NCBI GenBank assembly: GCA_022820645.1
Contig: JAJEFD010000013.1
Coordinates: 197,308-261,307 of the forward strand
Direction of reading: 5' to 3'
From: Dehalococcoidia bacterium
Lineage (GTDB): Bacteria; Chloroflexota; Dehalococcoidia; Lucifugimonadales; Australimonadaceae
DNA: 64,000 nucleotides
Position 1 is the first letter of the stretch, and every line of letters begins with the position of its first letter. A program made the translations under genes and the position numbers. This document shows, in pieces, positions 6,843 through 15,184 of this stretch. A model generated the notes under the pieces. The model saw only the letters and a program-made list of their open reading frames with translations, made no database searches and was not told where the DNA came from.

Positions 6843-7497
6843 GGTTCCGGTTCTCGGGAGAACAGACGTCGCGTCCCGGATGTCGTCACGCTAGCACACC
6901 GGCGGTCTCACCGCACTCCGAGCGGCACGGCCTGTAACAAGTTCCGAGTTGGCGCGGCTGTCATGCTGAGCGGAGCACGGCGGAGTCGAAGCATCTCTCG
7001 GGTGGATCCGTTCGTGGTGGACCACGGCCTACCCGATTGCTGACACCCGCCCCTTACGCGAACGCCCCTTAGCCACGTACGCTGGTTGCATGACCGACCT
7101 GCTCGCAGCACCCATAGACCGCGTCTATAGCTCAGGCCGCAGATATAGACAGCATCTATGGCTCCGCTGCGAAAAAGCGTTTTCGATGAAATCTTGAGTA
7201 CCTTGTTGCTCTCCAGCCCCGGGAAGCAGGCCACGGCCACGAAAAACGCTCCGAACAAGATTTCAAGGCACTCAAATGGTGCAGCCGGTTTACTCGTAAG
7301 CGCGGAACAAGAATGTCATTTCGGAGGCCTCGATGAAATCTTGTTCGCAACCCTTGCCCGCCTTGGCGGAAGCCGGTCTGCCCTCTCTCGCCGTGGAGAG
7401 GGCCGGTGGTGAAGGCGAGCGGGTTGGCGAACGAGGCGCATCTGCGATAGCATCCGCCGAGCAGGACGCGGCCGGCGCGGGCCGCGAGGGAGGCTCT
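6843..7497. other. 655-base gap with repeats and composite element copy A
   Basis: No convincing gene is present. From left to right the gap holds a TGTCATGCTGAGCGG repeat ending GAAGCATCTCTCGGG (6959-7003), composite element copy A (about 7035-7346, described separately), a CCCTCTC/GAGAGGG hairpin repeat (7380-7415), and a candidate promoter for the coxS-like gene: TTGGCG (7424-7429), 16 bases, GATAGC (7446-7451). Confidence 0.6.
7035..7346. repeat. Composite intergenic element, copy A
   Basis: It starts with a block GATTGCTGACACCCGCCCCT...TACGCTGGTTGCATGAC, also seen in copy B at 23454-23516. Further on are two constant cores, GAAGCAGGCCACGGCC (7223-7238) and ACTCGTAAG (7292-7300), both identical in copy B. 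They are embedded in a copy-specific sequence used three times: TCGATGAAATCTTG (7183-7196), its inverted form GAACAAGATTTC (7253-7264) and again TCGATGAAATCTTG (7330-7343, extended by TTC). Two small hairpins with ATAGAC arms lie at 7113-7161. Role unknown; it may be a structured RNA or a mobile element. Confidence 0.6.
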
Positions 7498-7977
7498 ATG
7501 ACCACGACTCCAGTCAGGCAGACCGTCACGGTCACCGTCAACGGCCAGGAATACACCCGCGAGGTGCCCACTTACCGCACCCTCGTCGACTTCATCCGCT
7601 ACGACCTCGGCCTCACCGGCACCAAGGAGGCGTGCAGCGTCGGCGTCTGCGGCGCGTGCACCATCGAACTGGACGGCAGGATCGCCGCATCGTGCATCAC
7701 GCTCGCCGTGCGGGCCGACGGCGCGAACATCACCACCATCGAGGGCGTCGCCGACGGCGACACGCTCCACCCCGTGCAGGAAGCGTTCATCAACCACGGC
7801 GGCTTCCAGTGCGGCGCGTGCACTCCCGGCCAGATCATGGCCGCCAAGGCGCTGCTGGAGCACAATTCCAGCCCCACCGAGGCAGAGATCAAGGAATGGA
7901 TGATGGGGAACCTCTGCCGCTGCACCGGCTACTACCAGATCATCGAGTCCATCCAGGCCGCTGCGGAGGCGAAGTAG
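7498..7977 (+). CDS. CoxS-type [2Fe-2S] small subunit of a molybdenum hydroxylase
   Basis: This 159-residue protein is the iron-sulfur subunit of the xanthine oxidase/CO dehydrogenase family. The first cluster has the plant-ferredoxin pattern CSVGVCGAC followed by Cys at AASC. The second, four-helix cluster has CGACTPGQ and LCRCTGYY. It carries electrons from the molybdenum site to FAD. ATG 7498 has a ribosome site (GAGGGAGG) just upstream and gives the normal length. The FAD subunit gene follows after 2 bases. No gene for the large molybdopterin subunit is present in the window, so the substrate (CO, aldehyde, purine or other) cannot be named. Confidence 0.93.
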   Translation: MTTTPVRQTVTVTVNGQEYTREVPTYRTLVDFIRYDLGLTGTKEACSVGVCGACTIELDGRIAASCITLAVRADGANITTIEGVADGDTLHPVQEAFINHGGFQCGACTPGQIMAAKALLEHNSSPTEAEIKEWMMGNLCRCTGYYQIIESIQAAAEAK

Positions 7978-7979
7978 CC

Positions 7980-8837
7980 ATGCACGACTTCACCTTCCAC
8001 GCACCCGATTCCCTCTCCGGCGCCCTCGAACTGCTCGCCGAGCACGACGGCGACGCGAAGCTGCTCGCGGGCGGCACGTCGCTCACGACGCTCCTGAAGC
8101 AGTCGCTCATCGCGCCCGACCACATCGTCAGCCTGCACCGCGTCCCCGGCCTCGACTCCATCGAGGCGTCCGGCGGCGAGCTCCGCATCGGCGGGCTCAC
8201 CACCCAGCGCGACATGGAGACGTCCGCCGTCGTGAAGGAGCACGCGCCCCTGCTGGCCGAGGCGTACCGCCGCGTCGCCACCGTCCGTATCAGGAACGTC
8301 GCCACGGTCGGCGGCGGCATCGCCCAGGCCGACCCCGCGATGGACCCGCCTCCGTCGCTGCTCATCCTCGGCGCGAGCGTCGTTGCCACCTCAGCCCGCG
8401 GCGAGCGCGTCATTCCCATCAGCGAGGTCTACGCCGACTACTACGAGACGACGCTGGAGCCGGACGAGATCGTGACGGAGCTGCGCGTCCCCGCCCAGCC
8501 TTCCGGCGCAGGGTGGACGTACATCAAGTACCTCCCCCGCACCGAGGACGACTACGCCACCGTCTCCGTCGCCGCGATCGGCAGCGTCGAGGGCGGCAGC
8601 ATCGCCGACGTACGCGTCGCGCTCGGAGCGGTCGCGCCGACCGCCGTGCGCGCCTCGGTCGTCGAGGAGGCGCTGGCTGGTCAGGCCCCGACGCTCGACG
8701 CGCTGCGCGAGGCGTCGCAGGCGGTCGCCGACATCGTCGACCCGACCGACGACCCGCGCGGCTCGGCCTGGTACAAGCGGGACATGTCCGTCGTCTTCAC
8801 CCGCCGCGCGCTGGAGCAGGTGCTCGGCGTCTCGTAA
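7980..8837 (+). CDS. CoxM-type FAD-binding medium subunit of a molybdenum hydroxylase
   Basis: This 285-residue protein matches the FAD-binding subunit. LLAGGTSL (about residues 36-43) and TVGGGIAQADPA (about residues 104-115) are the two pyrophosphate-binding motifs, and the C-terminal CO_deh_flav_C domain follows. It passes electrons from the Fe-S subunit to a quinone or other acceptor. It starts 2 bases after coxS. The gene is followed by a convergent cysteine synthase, so the usual large subunit (CoxL type) is not next to it. It may pair with a large subunit encoded elsewhere. Confidence 0.92.
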   Translation: MHDFTFHAPDSLSGALELLAEHDGDAKLLAGGTSLTTLLKQSLIAPDHIVSLHRVPGLDSIEASGGELRIGGLTTQRDMETSAVVKEHAPLLAEAYRRVATVRIRNVATVGGGIAQADPAMDPPPSLLILGASVVATSARGERVIPISEVYADYYETTLEPDEIVTELRVPAQPSGAGWTYIKYLPRTEDDYATVSVAAIGSVEGGSIADVRVALGAVAPTAVRASVVEEALAGQAPTLDALREASQAVADIVDPTDDPRGSAWYKRDMSVVFTRRALEQVLGVS

Positions 8838-8846
8838 GTCCCCTCT

Positions 8847-9785
8847 CTACCACCAGTGCACCTCGTCGAGCGCCTCGGCGTCCGCGCCGGTGGCGTCCCA
8901 TGGACGCGACGGTAGGTACTTCCACGCCCCGTCCGAGAACATCATGACGATGTTCCTGCTCTCCATCCCTTCTGCGACCCGCAGGGCCGTGTGCAGCGCC
9001 GCCCCTGACGACACCCCCGCGAACACGCCCTCCGCCCGCATCACGTCCCGCGCGGCGGCGATGGCGCTTGCGCTGTCGACGAGGAAGCGCCGGTCCAGCA
9101 GGCCAAGGTCGAGCAGCGGCGGGATGTAGCCCTCTGAGAGGCTCCGCAGCCCCTGCAGCCGTTCGCCAAGCCTCGGCTCAACGCCCACGATCTGCACGTC
9201 CGGCCATTGCTCGCGCAGGCGCCGCGCAACTCCGGTGATCGTCCCTCCGGTGCCGATGCCGGCCACGAACACGTCCACGCGCTCCATTGCCCGGGCGATC
9301 TCCTCCCCTGTCGTGGCGTAGTGGCAGCGTACGTTGGCCGGGTCGCTGAACTGGCCGACCGCGTAGTAGCCCGGCTGCTCCGCCAGCTCCTGCACCCTTC
9401 TGATGGCCCCGCGCATCCCGGCCTCCGGCTCGCACCACTCGATCTCAGCGCCGTAGAGGTCCAGGATGTCAGCGATGCTCGGAACGATGCCCTTCGGCAG
9501 GACAACGCGCACACGATAGCCCCTGCGCGGAGCGAGCGCCGCCAGTGCGATGGCCGTGTTCCCGGTGCTCGCCTCCACCAGCGTCGCACCGGGCCGGAGT
9601 GCGCCGCTCTCCTCTGCCGCGTCCAGCATCGCCACCGCTATCCGGTCCTTAACGCTGCCGCTGGGATTCTGTCCCTCCAGCTTGGCAAAGAGCCGCACGC
9701 CGGGGCGGGGACTGAGGTTGCGCAGCTCGACGATCGGCGTGCTCCCCACGAGTGCGGCCAGTGTTCTCTGTCCATCCTGCGCCAT
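8847..9785 (-). CDS. cysM: Cysteine synthase (O-acetylserine sulfhydrylase, CysM-like)
   Basis: This 312-residue PLP enzyme makes cysteine from an activated serine and sulfide. The PLP lysine is Lys46 in NPSGSVKDR. The phosphate-binding loop is EASTGNTAIALA and the glycine loop is GIGTGGTITGVARRL. The QFSDPAN motif and the NPSGSVKDR context resemble CysM rather than CysK, but the two cannot be told apart safely by eye. The C-terminus after the family core is short and acidic. It is convergent with coxM and divergent from trkH. The deduced start is ATG at 9785. Confidence 0.9.
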   Translation of the reverse strand: MAQDGQRTLAALVGSTPIVELRNLSPRPGVRLFAKLEGQNPSGSVKDRIAVAMLDAAEESGALRPGATLVEASTGNTAIALAALAPRRGYRVRVVLPKGIVPSIADILDLYGAEIEWCEPEAGMRGAIRRVQELAEQPGYYAVGQFSDPANVRCHYATTGEEIARAMERVDVFVAGIGTGGTITGVARRLREQWPDVQIVGVEPRLGERLQGLRSLSEGYIPPLLDLGLLDRRFLVDSASAIAAARDVMRAEGVFAGVSSGAALHTALRVAEGMESRNIVMMFSDGAWKYLPSRPWDATGADAEALDEVHWW

Positions 9786-9954
9786 GCGTCGATTCTATCG
9801 CGCGTGTGGGAGGGCGATGCGCGCTACCCCGCAGCCGGGAGCCGTTGACTCGCCTCCGACGCCTGCTAGAATTTCCTGTGCCGTTCTGCAAACGGCTGGA
9901 GTTCGCTACGCACACCTCCAACCCAGTCCCCTCGGCGCTCATCGAGGACTTGAG

Positions 9955-11415
9955 ATGAGACGCAACAACTGGCGTCTCCGTCCGGGTGACCGTGTCGTCA
10001 GGCGCCCCCGCCAGAGAGAGACCGCGCCTGTGCGCATCCGGACGCAGGGCAGGCGGCGGCGCTTCGCCCTGCCCTCATCGTCCTCGGCGCTGCTGACGCT
10101 CGCCGGAGGGTTCGCAGTCCTCATCTTGGCAGGCACCGCACTCCTCATGCTGCCGCTCGCGGCAGCCGGATCGGAGAGCGCCGGTTTCGTTACCGCACTC
10201 TTCACCGCCACTTCCGCCGTCTGCGTCACCGGCTTGGTCGTCGTCTCGAGCGGCGACTATTGGAGCATCTTCGGCCAGATCGTCATCGCGGCGCTCATGC
10301 TGATGGGCGGGCTGGGCATCATGAGCGCGGGCATCGTCGTCCTGGCGGTGCTGGGGAGGCGTGTCACGCTCAACCAGCGGCTCCTCGTACGGGAGACGCT
10401 GGGAGGCGAGGCGCTGGGCAGCGCGGTCCGGCTCGTGCGCTACATCATCTGCTTCGCACTGGGAGCGCAGCTCGTTGCGTTCCTCCTGCTCTTCGCCCGG
10501 CTCGTGTTCAAGTACCCGGCCATCGAGGCGTTCTGGCAGAGCCTCTTCCATAGCATCTCCGCGTTTAACAACGCAGGCTTCACCATCTTCCCGGACTCCC
10601 ACAGCCTGTCTGCGTTCCAGTCCGATCCCGCCGTGCTCTGGACCATCGGCCTGAGCATCCTCCTCGGCGCGATGAGCTATCCCGTGATGAACGAACTGGC
10701 GCGGCGCAAGGGATTCAGCCGCTGGACGCTGGACACGCGCCTGGTCGTGCTCGGAACGCTCGGCCTGTGGGCCACGGGCGCCGTTACAGTGCTCCTCTTT
10801 GAGGTCACGAACCCTCTGACGCTCGGCGGTATGAGCCTGGGAGACAAGATCAGCAACGGCGCGTTCCAGGCATTCACAGCGCGCACCGCAGGCTTCAGCT
10901 CTGTTGACTTCGGCCATGTAGAGGCCGGTACGAGCTACCTCTACATGATGATGATGTTCGTTGGCGGGGCGTCCGGGTCGGTGGCGGGAGGAATCAAGGT
11001 CAACACGGCGATGGTCATCATCGTGGCGACCATTGCGGCGGTGCGAGGGCGGCCCAACGTCGAGTTTGCGAGGCGTGAGATCGCATACTCCCAGGTGAGC
11101 CGCGCGCTGGGCGTGCTCGTACTGGGAGTGGTGGGCGTGTCGATATTCATCATCGCTCTCATGGTCTCCGAGCGGTCGAACCTCGAAGCAGGGACCTTCG
11201 AGTTCGGCGACACGATGTTCGAGACGATGTCCGCCTTCGGCACCGTGGGGTTGTCGCACGGGATAACGCCTGACCTCTCCACGCCCGGAAAGCTCATCAT
11301 CACGCTGGCGATGTATGTGGGGCGGCTGGGCCCCCTGACGATCGCGCTCGGACTGGCGCTCCGCCAACGCCGGGCGCTGTACCGATACGCAGAGGAACGC
11401 GTTAGAATCGGTTGA
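9955..11415 (+). CDS. trkH: Potassium uptake channel subunit TrkH/KtrB
   Basis: This 486-residue membrane protein has four filter-type loops of the Trk/Ktr family, each with a central glycine: SAVCVTGL, SAFNNAGF, TARTAGFSSVD and SAFGTVGLS. The first 35 residues are rich in arginine and cytoplasmic. Together with TrkA-type proteins it imports K+ driven by the membrane potential. ATG 9955 is chosen because it precedes the Arg-rich tail; the frame is open much further upstream, but that part is antisense to cysM. The trkA gene follows after 10 bases, and a run of K+-related genes extends to 13620. Confidence 0.92.
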   Translation: MRRNNWRLRPGDRVVRRPRQRETAPVRIRTQGRRRRFALPSSSSALLTLAGGFAVLILAGTALLMLPLAAAGSESAGFVTALFTATSAVCVTGLVVVSSGDYWSIFGQIVIAALMLMGGLGIMSAGIVVLAVLGRRVTLNQRLLVRETLGGEALGSAVRLVRYIICFALGAQLVAFLLLFARLVFKYPAIEAFWQSLFHSISAFNNAGFTIFPDSHSLSAFQSDPAVLWTIGLSILLGAMSYPVMNELARRKGFSRWTLDTRLVVLGTLGLWATGAVTVLLFEVTNPLTLGGMSLGDKISNGAFQAFTARTAGFSSVDFGHVEAGTSYLYMMMMFVGGASGSVAGGIKVNTAMVIIVATIAAVRGRPNVEFARREIAYSQVSRALGVLVLGVVGVSIFIIALMVSERSNLEAGTFEFGDTMFETMSAFGTVGLSHGITPDLSTPGKLIITLAMYVGRLGPLTIALGLALRQRRALYRYAEERVRIG

Positions 11416-11425
11416 GAGGTACGCT

Positions 11426-12088
11426 ATGGCTCACCAGGTAGCCGTCATCGGCATGGGCAGGTTCGGTATAAGCCTGGCACATGAACTGTACCGCATCGGT
11501 CACGACGTGCTCGCCGTTGACCGCGACGAGTCGCTCACCCAGATGATGATGGGACAGGTGACCTACTCCGTCACGGGCGACTCCACCTCCATGGAGTTCC
11601 TGGAGGAAGTGGGTATCCGCAACTTCGACACCGCCGCCGTCGCCATCGGCACGGACATCCAGTCGAGCGTCCTCACCACCGTTCTCCTGAAGCAGACCTT
11701 CGAAGTACCCCAGGTGATGGCGCGCGCCATCAGCGACATCCACGGCAAGACGCTCTCGGCAGTGGGAGCCGACCGCGTCGTCTACCCCGAGCAGGAGACC
11801 GGTGTGCGTTCGGCGCACAGCCTCTTCCAGCGCGACGTGTTGGAGTACATGGAACTCGCCGGCGGCTTCGGGTTCAGCAAGGTGAACGTGCCCATGGAGA
11901 TGACCGGCCTGTCGCTGGAGCGCGCAGGGTTGAGCACGGCTCGCGACAAGTACGGCGCGGCGGTCGTCGCCATACGCAGGGGGCGCGAACCCATCCTCTC
12001 GCCATCCAAGGACGAGGTGCTGCAGGAAGGCGACCTGCTCATCCTCGCAGGCAGGGAAGACACGCTCGAACGTTTCGGGCTTCAGTAA
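11426..12088 (+). CDS. trkA: TrkA/KtrA-type K+ channel regulator (RCK_N + RCK_C)
   Basis: This 220-residue protein has an N-terminal Rossmann RCK_N domain (VIGMGRFGISLA, acidic residue AVDRDE after the second strand) and a C-terminal RCK_C domain (GLSLERAGL through LLILAGREDTLERF). It forms the nucleotide-gated ring that controls TrkH. The gene lies 10 bases after trkH and 3 bases before the USP gene, so they are probably one operon. Confidence 0.92.
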   Translation: MAHQVAVIGMGRFGISLAHELYRIGHDVLAVDRDESLTQMMMGQVTYSVTGDSTSMEFLEEVGIRNFDTAAVAIGTDIQSSVLTTVLLKQTFEVPQVMARAISDIHGKTLSAVGADRVVYPEQETGVRSAHSLFQRDVLEYMELAGGFGFSKVNVPMEMTGLSLERAGLSTARDKYGAAVVAIRRGREPILSPSKDEVLQEGDLLILAGREDTLERFGLQ

Positions 12089-12091
12089 GGC

Positions 12092-12544
12092 ATGGCAAAG
12101 ATCGAACGCGCCCTCGCTCTCGTCACCGGCACCTCGATGGACAAGGCTGTCGTCTCCATCGCATGCGACCTCGTGCGTCCTTACAAGGGGCAGGTCTGGG
12201 CGCTCTACGTCATCGAGGTCGGACGGAAGCTGCCACTGGACGCGGAGCTGCCGAACGAGACCGCGCGCGGCGAGCACCTGCTGCAGCGCATGGAGGCGTT
12301 CGGGAAGTCGCTCAAGTGCAAGGTAGAGGGCGATATCCTGCAGGCGAGGGATACGGGCGCAGCCATCGTGCGGGAGGCAGCCGACCGCCAGACCGACGTC
12401 ATCGTTGCGGGTATGCCCTACACCGAGCACTACGGCAGCCCTTCCCTCGGCGACATGGTGCCTTACGTGCTGCGCCACAGCCACTGCCGTGTTGTCGTCT
12501 ACCGGGAGCAGCAGCCCGAGCCCATTCCGGAAGGCTCCTCATGA
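12092..12544 (+). CDS. Universal stress protein (UspA) family protein, degenerate ATP loop
   Basis: This 150-residue protein has the single-domain USP fold: an opening strand ERALALVTGTSMDKAVVSIA, a central DVIVAGMPYTEHYGSPSLGDM and a closing HSHCRVVVYRE. The ATP-binding signature G-x2-G-x9-G-(S/T) is only partly kept, so nucleotide binding is uncertain. Its place inside the trkH-trkA cluster suggests a role in potassium-transport control, as known for some USP proteins joined to K+ transporters. Its TGA overlaps the ATG of the next gene. Confidence 0.8.
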   Translation: MAKIERALALVTGTSMDKAVVSIACDLVRPYKGQVWALYVIEVGRKLPLDAELPNETARGEHLLQRMEAFGKSLKCKVEGDILQARDTGAAIVREAADRQTDVIVAGMPYTEHYGSPSLGDMVPYVLRHSHCRVVVYREQQPEPIPEGSS

Positions 12545-12945
12545 CGCGCCACGTGATGATCGTCGGCTGCGGCAGGCTCGGGGCGACGGCTGCGAACGCG
12601 CTGCTCGACCGCGGCGACCGCGTCACGATACTCGACACAGACGCCGAGAACTTCCGGCGTCTGCGCCCTCGCGTCCGGCTCAGCATGTACGTCGGCGACG
12701 GCACTTCTCACGAGGTGCTGCGGCGCACCGGCATCGAGTCCGTCGGGGCCTTCATCGCCGCCACCGGGCGGGACACGACCAACGCGCTCGCGGCGCAATC
12801 GGCCCGGACCACGTTCGGCATCGAGCACGTCGTGTGTCGCATCAACGACCCGACCAGGAGCGAGATGTATGAGCGACTGGGGCTCACCACTGTGAACCCG
12901 AACCAGTTGCTCATCGAACTCGTCTTGGACGCGATGGAGCAGTAG
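12541..12945 (+). CDS. Stand-alone RCK_N (TrkA-N) protein
   Basis: This 134-residue protein is a Rossmann domain only: HVMIVGCGRLGATAANALL, then TILDTDAENF, and the typical VGDGTSHEVLRRTGI. It ends at ELVLDAMEQ with no RCK_C domain. It overlaps the USP gene by four bases (ATGA) and is followed after 3 bases by a full-length TrkA. It could bind NAD(H) or ATP and join the two-domain TrkA proteins in a mixed ring, which is inference. Confidence 0.85.
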   Translation: MTRHVMIVGCGRLGATAANALLDRGDRVTILDTDAENFRRLRPRVRLSMYVGDGTSHEVLRRTGIESVGAFIAATGRDTTNALAAQSARTTFGIEHVVCRINDPTRSEMYERLGLTTVNPNQLLIELVLDAMEQ

Positions 12946-12948
12946 CGG

Positions 12949-13620
12949 ATGTACGTCATCGTCGTCGGCGCAGGCAAGATAGGCTTCTACCTCACTCGCG
13001 AGCTTCTCGCCGTGAGTCACGAAGTCGCGCTCATCGAACGCGATGCCTACGTCAGCGCCACCGCCGCGGAGGAGTTCGGCTCCATCCTCATCACCAGCGA
13101 CGGAACCGAGCCCACCGTGCTCGGCGAGGCCGGGGCGGAACGGTGCGACATCCTCATATCCACAACCGGCCAGGACGCGACGAACCTGACCGCATGCCAG
13201 GTGGCGAAATACTCGTTCAACGTCCCCAAGACGATGGCCGTGGTCACCGACCCCGACCACGTACCGCTCTTCCGGGCGCTGGGGGTCGACGTAACGATCA
13301 GCACCACGGAGCTCATCCTCTCACACGTCGAAGAGGAGCTCACCGGCGGGCCGTTCGTTCACGTGCTCCCCCTCCGCGGAGCAGCGAGCGGCATCGTCTC
13401 CATGCGCGTGCCGAGCGGGTCTCCGGTGGTGGGCCAGCCTGTATCCCGCATCAAACTGCCGCAGGGCACGCTCCTTACCGCGGTGATCCACAAGAACGGC
13501 GAACTCAAGCCTGTCGTCAGCGATCCTGAACTGGCGGCCGACGATGCCATCGTCGCCATCACTCCGCCGGAGAAGGAAGACGAGCTGTGGCACGCGCTCA
13601 CCGGAGAAGCACGCCGATGA
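12949..13620 (+). CDS. trkA: Second TrkA-type regulator (RCK_N + RCK_C)
   Basis: This 223-residue protein has the RCK_N motif VVGAGKIGFYLTREL with the acidic strand ALIERD, then an RCK_C part with MRVPSGSPVVGQPVSRIKLP and AIVAITPPEKEDELW. It is the second complete TrkA-type regulator in the cluster. Its TGA overlaps the ATG of pheA, so the K+ genes and pheA probably share a transcript. Which TrkA gates the single TrkH cannot be told from sequence. Confidence 0.9.
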   Translation: MYVIVVGAGKIGFYLTRELLAVSHEVALIERDAYVSATAAEEFGSILITSDGTEPTVLGEAGAERCDILISTTGQDATNLTACQVAKYSFNVPKTMAVVTDPDHVPLFRALGVDVTISTTELILSHVEEELTGGPFVHVLPLRGAASGIVSMRVPSGSPVVGQPVSRIKLPQGTLLTAVIHKNGELKPVVSDPELAADDAIVAITPPEKEDELWHALTGEARR

Positions 13621-14765
13621 AGATCGCCTACTTGGGGCCGCAGGGCACGTTCTCCGAGCAGGCTGCGCTCGACTACGCGCGCGGCGCAGAAATCATCCCC
13701 TATCGTTCCATCATCGCATCCGCCATGTCCGTCCTCCAGGGCGAAGCGGACGAAGCAGTCTGCCCCATAGAGAACAGCTACCAGGGCTCGGTCACCGACA
13801 CGCTCGACGTGCTGCTGCACGAGGAAGGGCTGCACATCCGCCAGGAAATGACGCTGGACATCGTGCATAACCTCATGGTCAAGCCCGGCGTCCTGCTGGC
13901 CGCGGTGAAGCGCGTCTATTCACACCCCCAGGCGCTCGGCCAGTGCCGCAGGTACCTGGAACAACACCTGCCGGACGCCGAACTCGCCGCGTCGCTCAGC
14001 ACCGCCGAAGCGGTCGAGCAGGCCATGGCCTCTGATATGCCCGCCGCAGCCATCGCGCCGAGCCGCTCCGCAGATCTGTACGGTGCGGAGATACTGGCCC
14101 CGGGCATCCAGGACGACGACAACAACGTCACGCGGTTCGTCGTGTTGGGCAAGAGCGACCACCCACGCACAGGCAACGATCTCACTTCCGTTGCCATGGA
14201 GTTTTCAGAGGACAAGCCGGGCCAGCTGTTCGGTGTACTCCAGGAGTTCGCGGAACGCAACATCAACCTCACGAAGATCGAGTCGCGCCCCACCCGGCTG
14301 GGATTGGGCAAGTACTACTTCCTCATGGACATTGAGGGGCACGCAGACGATCCGACATTGGCCGAAGCGCTTACCCGAGTGGAACAGCGGACGTCACGGC
14401 TCATTAAGTTTGGCTCCTACCCCCGTGCGAGTACTGAGTCCTACCTCATTGAGCTAGTGAGGAGTATTGCCACTCTCAGGCACTACCACTGTCAACAAGA
14501 GGTTCTACGGTCTGGCATACACATTGACTTGCTCCTGGAATCCAAGGGCAAGGAGATCGGTGTCGAGGTGCGGGCCACGTCCTCTCCAGAGGGCATTCGC
14601 CGGATGGCGCGGTCTTTCCGCGACATGGGGCTGGCGCAGGCGATCTTCGTGTTCGCGGACCCTACGGTGGCAGAGAGCGCGCGCACCGCAGCCGCCGAAT
14701 GGCCGGAGGAACTCGCCGCGACGGCTGTCTTCACGACCGCCGAGCATATCGGCGAGCTGTTGTAG
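13617..14765 (+). CDS. pheA: Prephenate dehydratase with extra C-terminal domain
   Basis: This 382-residue protein is complete prephenate dehydratase up to about residue 271. The catalytic part starts KIAYLGPQGTFSEQAA and contains the TRF motif (NNVTRFVVLG). The ACT domain has the phenylalanine-binding ESRP motif and ends IKFGSYPR, where the enzyme normally stops. About 110 further residues follow: a helix, HIDLLLE, EIGVEVRATSSPEGIRR and a final alpha/beta part. This tail resembles a PD-(D/E)xK-type core (D, E, then E-x-R), without proof. The DNA from about 14390 to 14560 is visibly richer in A/T than its surroundings, which suggests that the tail was acquired. The enzyme makes phenylpyruvate for phenylalanine. 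The start overlaps the preceding trkA stop (ATGA). Confidence 0.92.
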   Translation: MKIAYLGPQGTFSEQAALDYARGAEIIPYRSIIASAMSVLQGEADEAVCPIENSYQGSVTDTLDVLLHEEGLHIRQEMTLDIVHNLMVKPGVLLAAVKRVYSHPQALGQCRRYLEQHLPDAELAASLSTAEAVEQAMASDMPAAAIAPSRSADLYGAEILAPGIQDDDNNVTRFVVLGKSDHPRTGNDLTSVAMEFSEDKPGQLFGVLQEFAERNINLTKIESRPTRLGLGKYYFLMDIEGHADDPTLAEALTRVEQRTSRLIKFGSYPRASTESYLIELVRSIATLRHYHCQQEVLRSGIHIDLLLESKGKEIGVEVRATSSPEGIRRMARSFRDMGLAQAIFVFADPTVAESARTAAAEWPEELAATAVFTTAEHIGELL

Positions 14766-14774
14766 CCGCCGACG

Positions 14775-15086
14775 CTACTTCGCCTTACCGCGCAACCCGC
14801 CTACGAAGTTGATCAGTATGCCCAGCCCGCTTGCGAGCGATGCCGTGCTGCCCTCGGCGGCCGGGGAGGACATGTAGTTCAACACGGCCCCTGACGCCCT
14901 GTTCACGTTGTCCAACGTATCGTTGACAGTGTCGACTGTCTTCGTCATGGAGCCGAGCAGGCGCCGGACCGCCTTGACCAGCAGGAAGGCTGCTACCAGC
15001 AGAACGAGCAGGACAAGGATCCCCACCACGAGGTAGGCGCTGACGAGGATGTCGCGTATCAGCGTTACCGTTTCTTGGTCAAACAA
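14775..15086 (-). CDS. Small single-pass membrane protein, DUF948-like layout
   Basis: This 103-residue protein has one strong membrane segment (about residues 15-38, VSAYLVVGILVLLVLLVAAF) followed by KAVRRLLGSM and a heptad-like amphipathic stretch with repeated Asn and Asp (VDTVNDTLDNVNRASG). The end is Gly-rich and basic (GGLRGKAK). The arrangement resembles small DUF948-type membrane proteins, but I do not claim membership. It is convergent with pheA. Function unknown. Confidence 0.7.
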   Translation of the reverse strand: MFDQETVTLIRDILVSAYLVVGILVLLVLLVAAFLLVKAVRRLLGSMTKTVDTVNDTLDNVNRASGAVLNYMSSPAAEGSTASLASGLGILINFVGGLRGKAK

Positions 15087-15184
15087 GGTTCTTCTCCCTG
15101 CCTCCGCGGGCGGTCCTGTCGCTGCGCGTCTCCGCGCACGGATACCTCATTCTACCGTTGCCTCCGAGCTTCCGCACCGCCACG

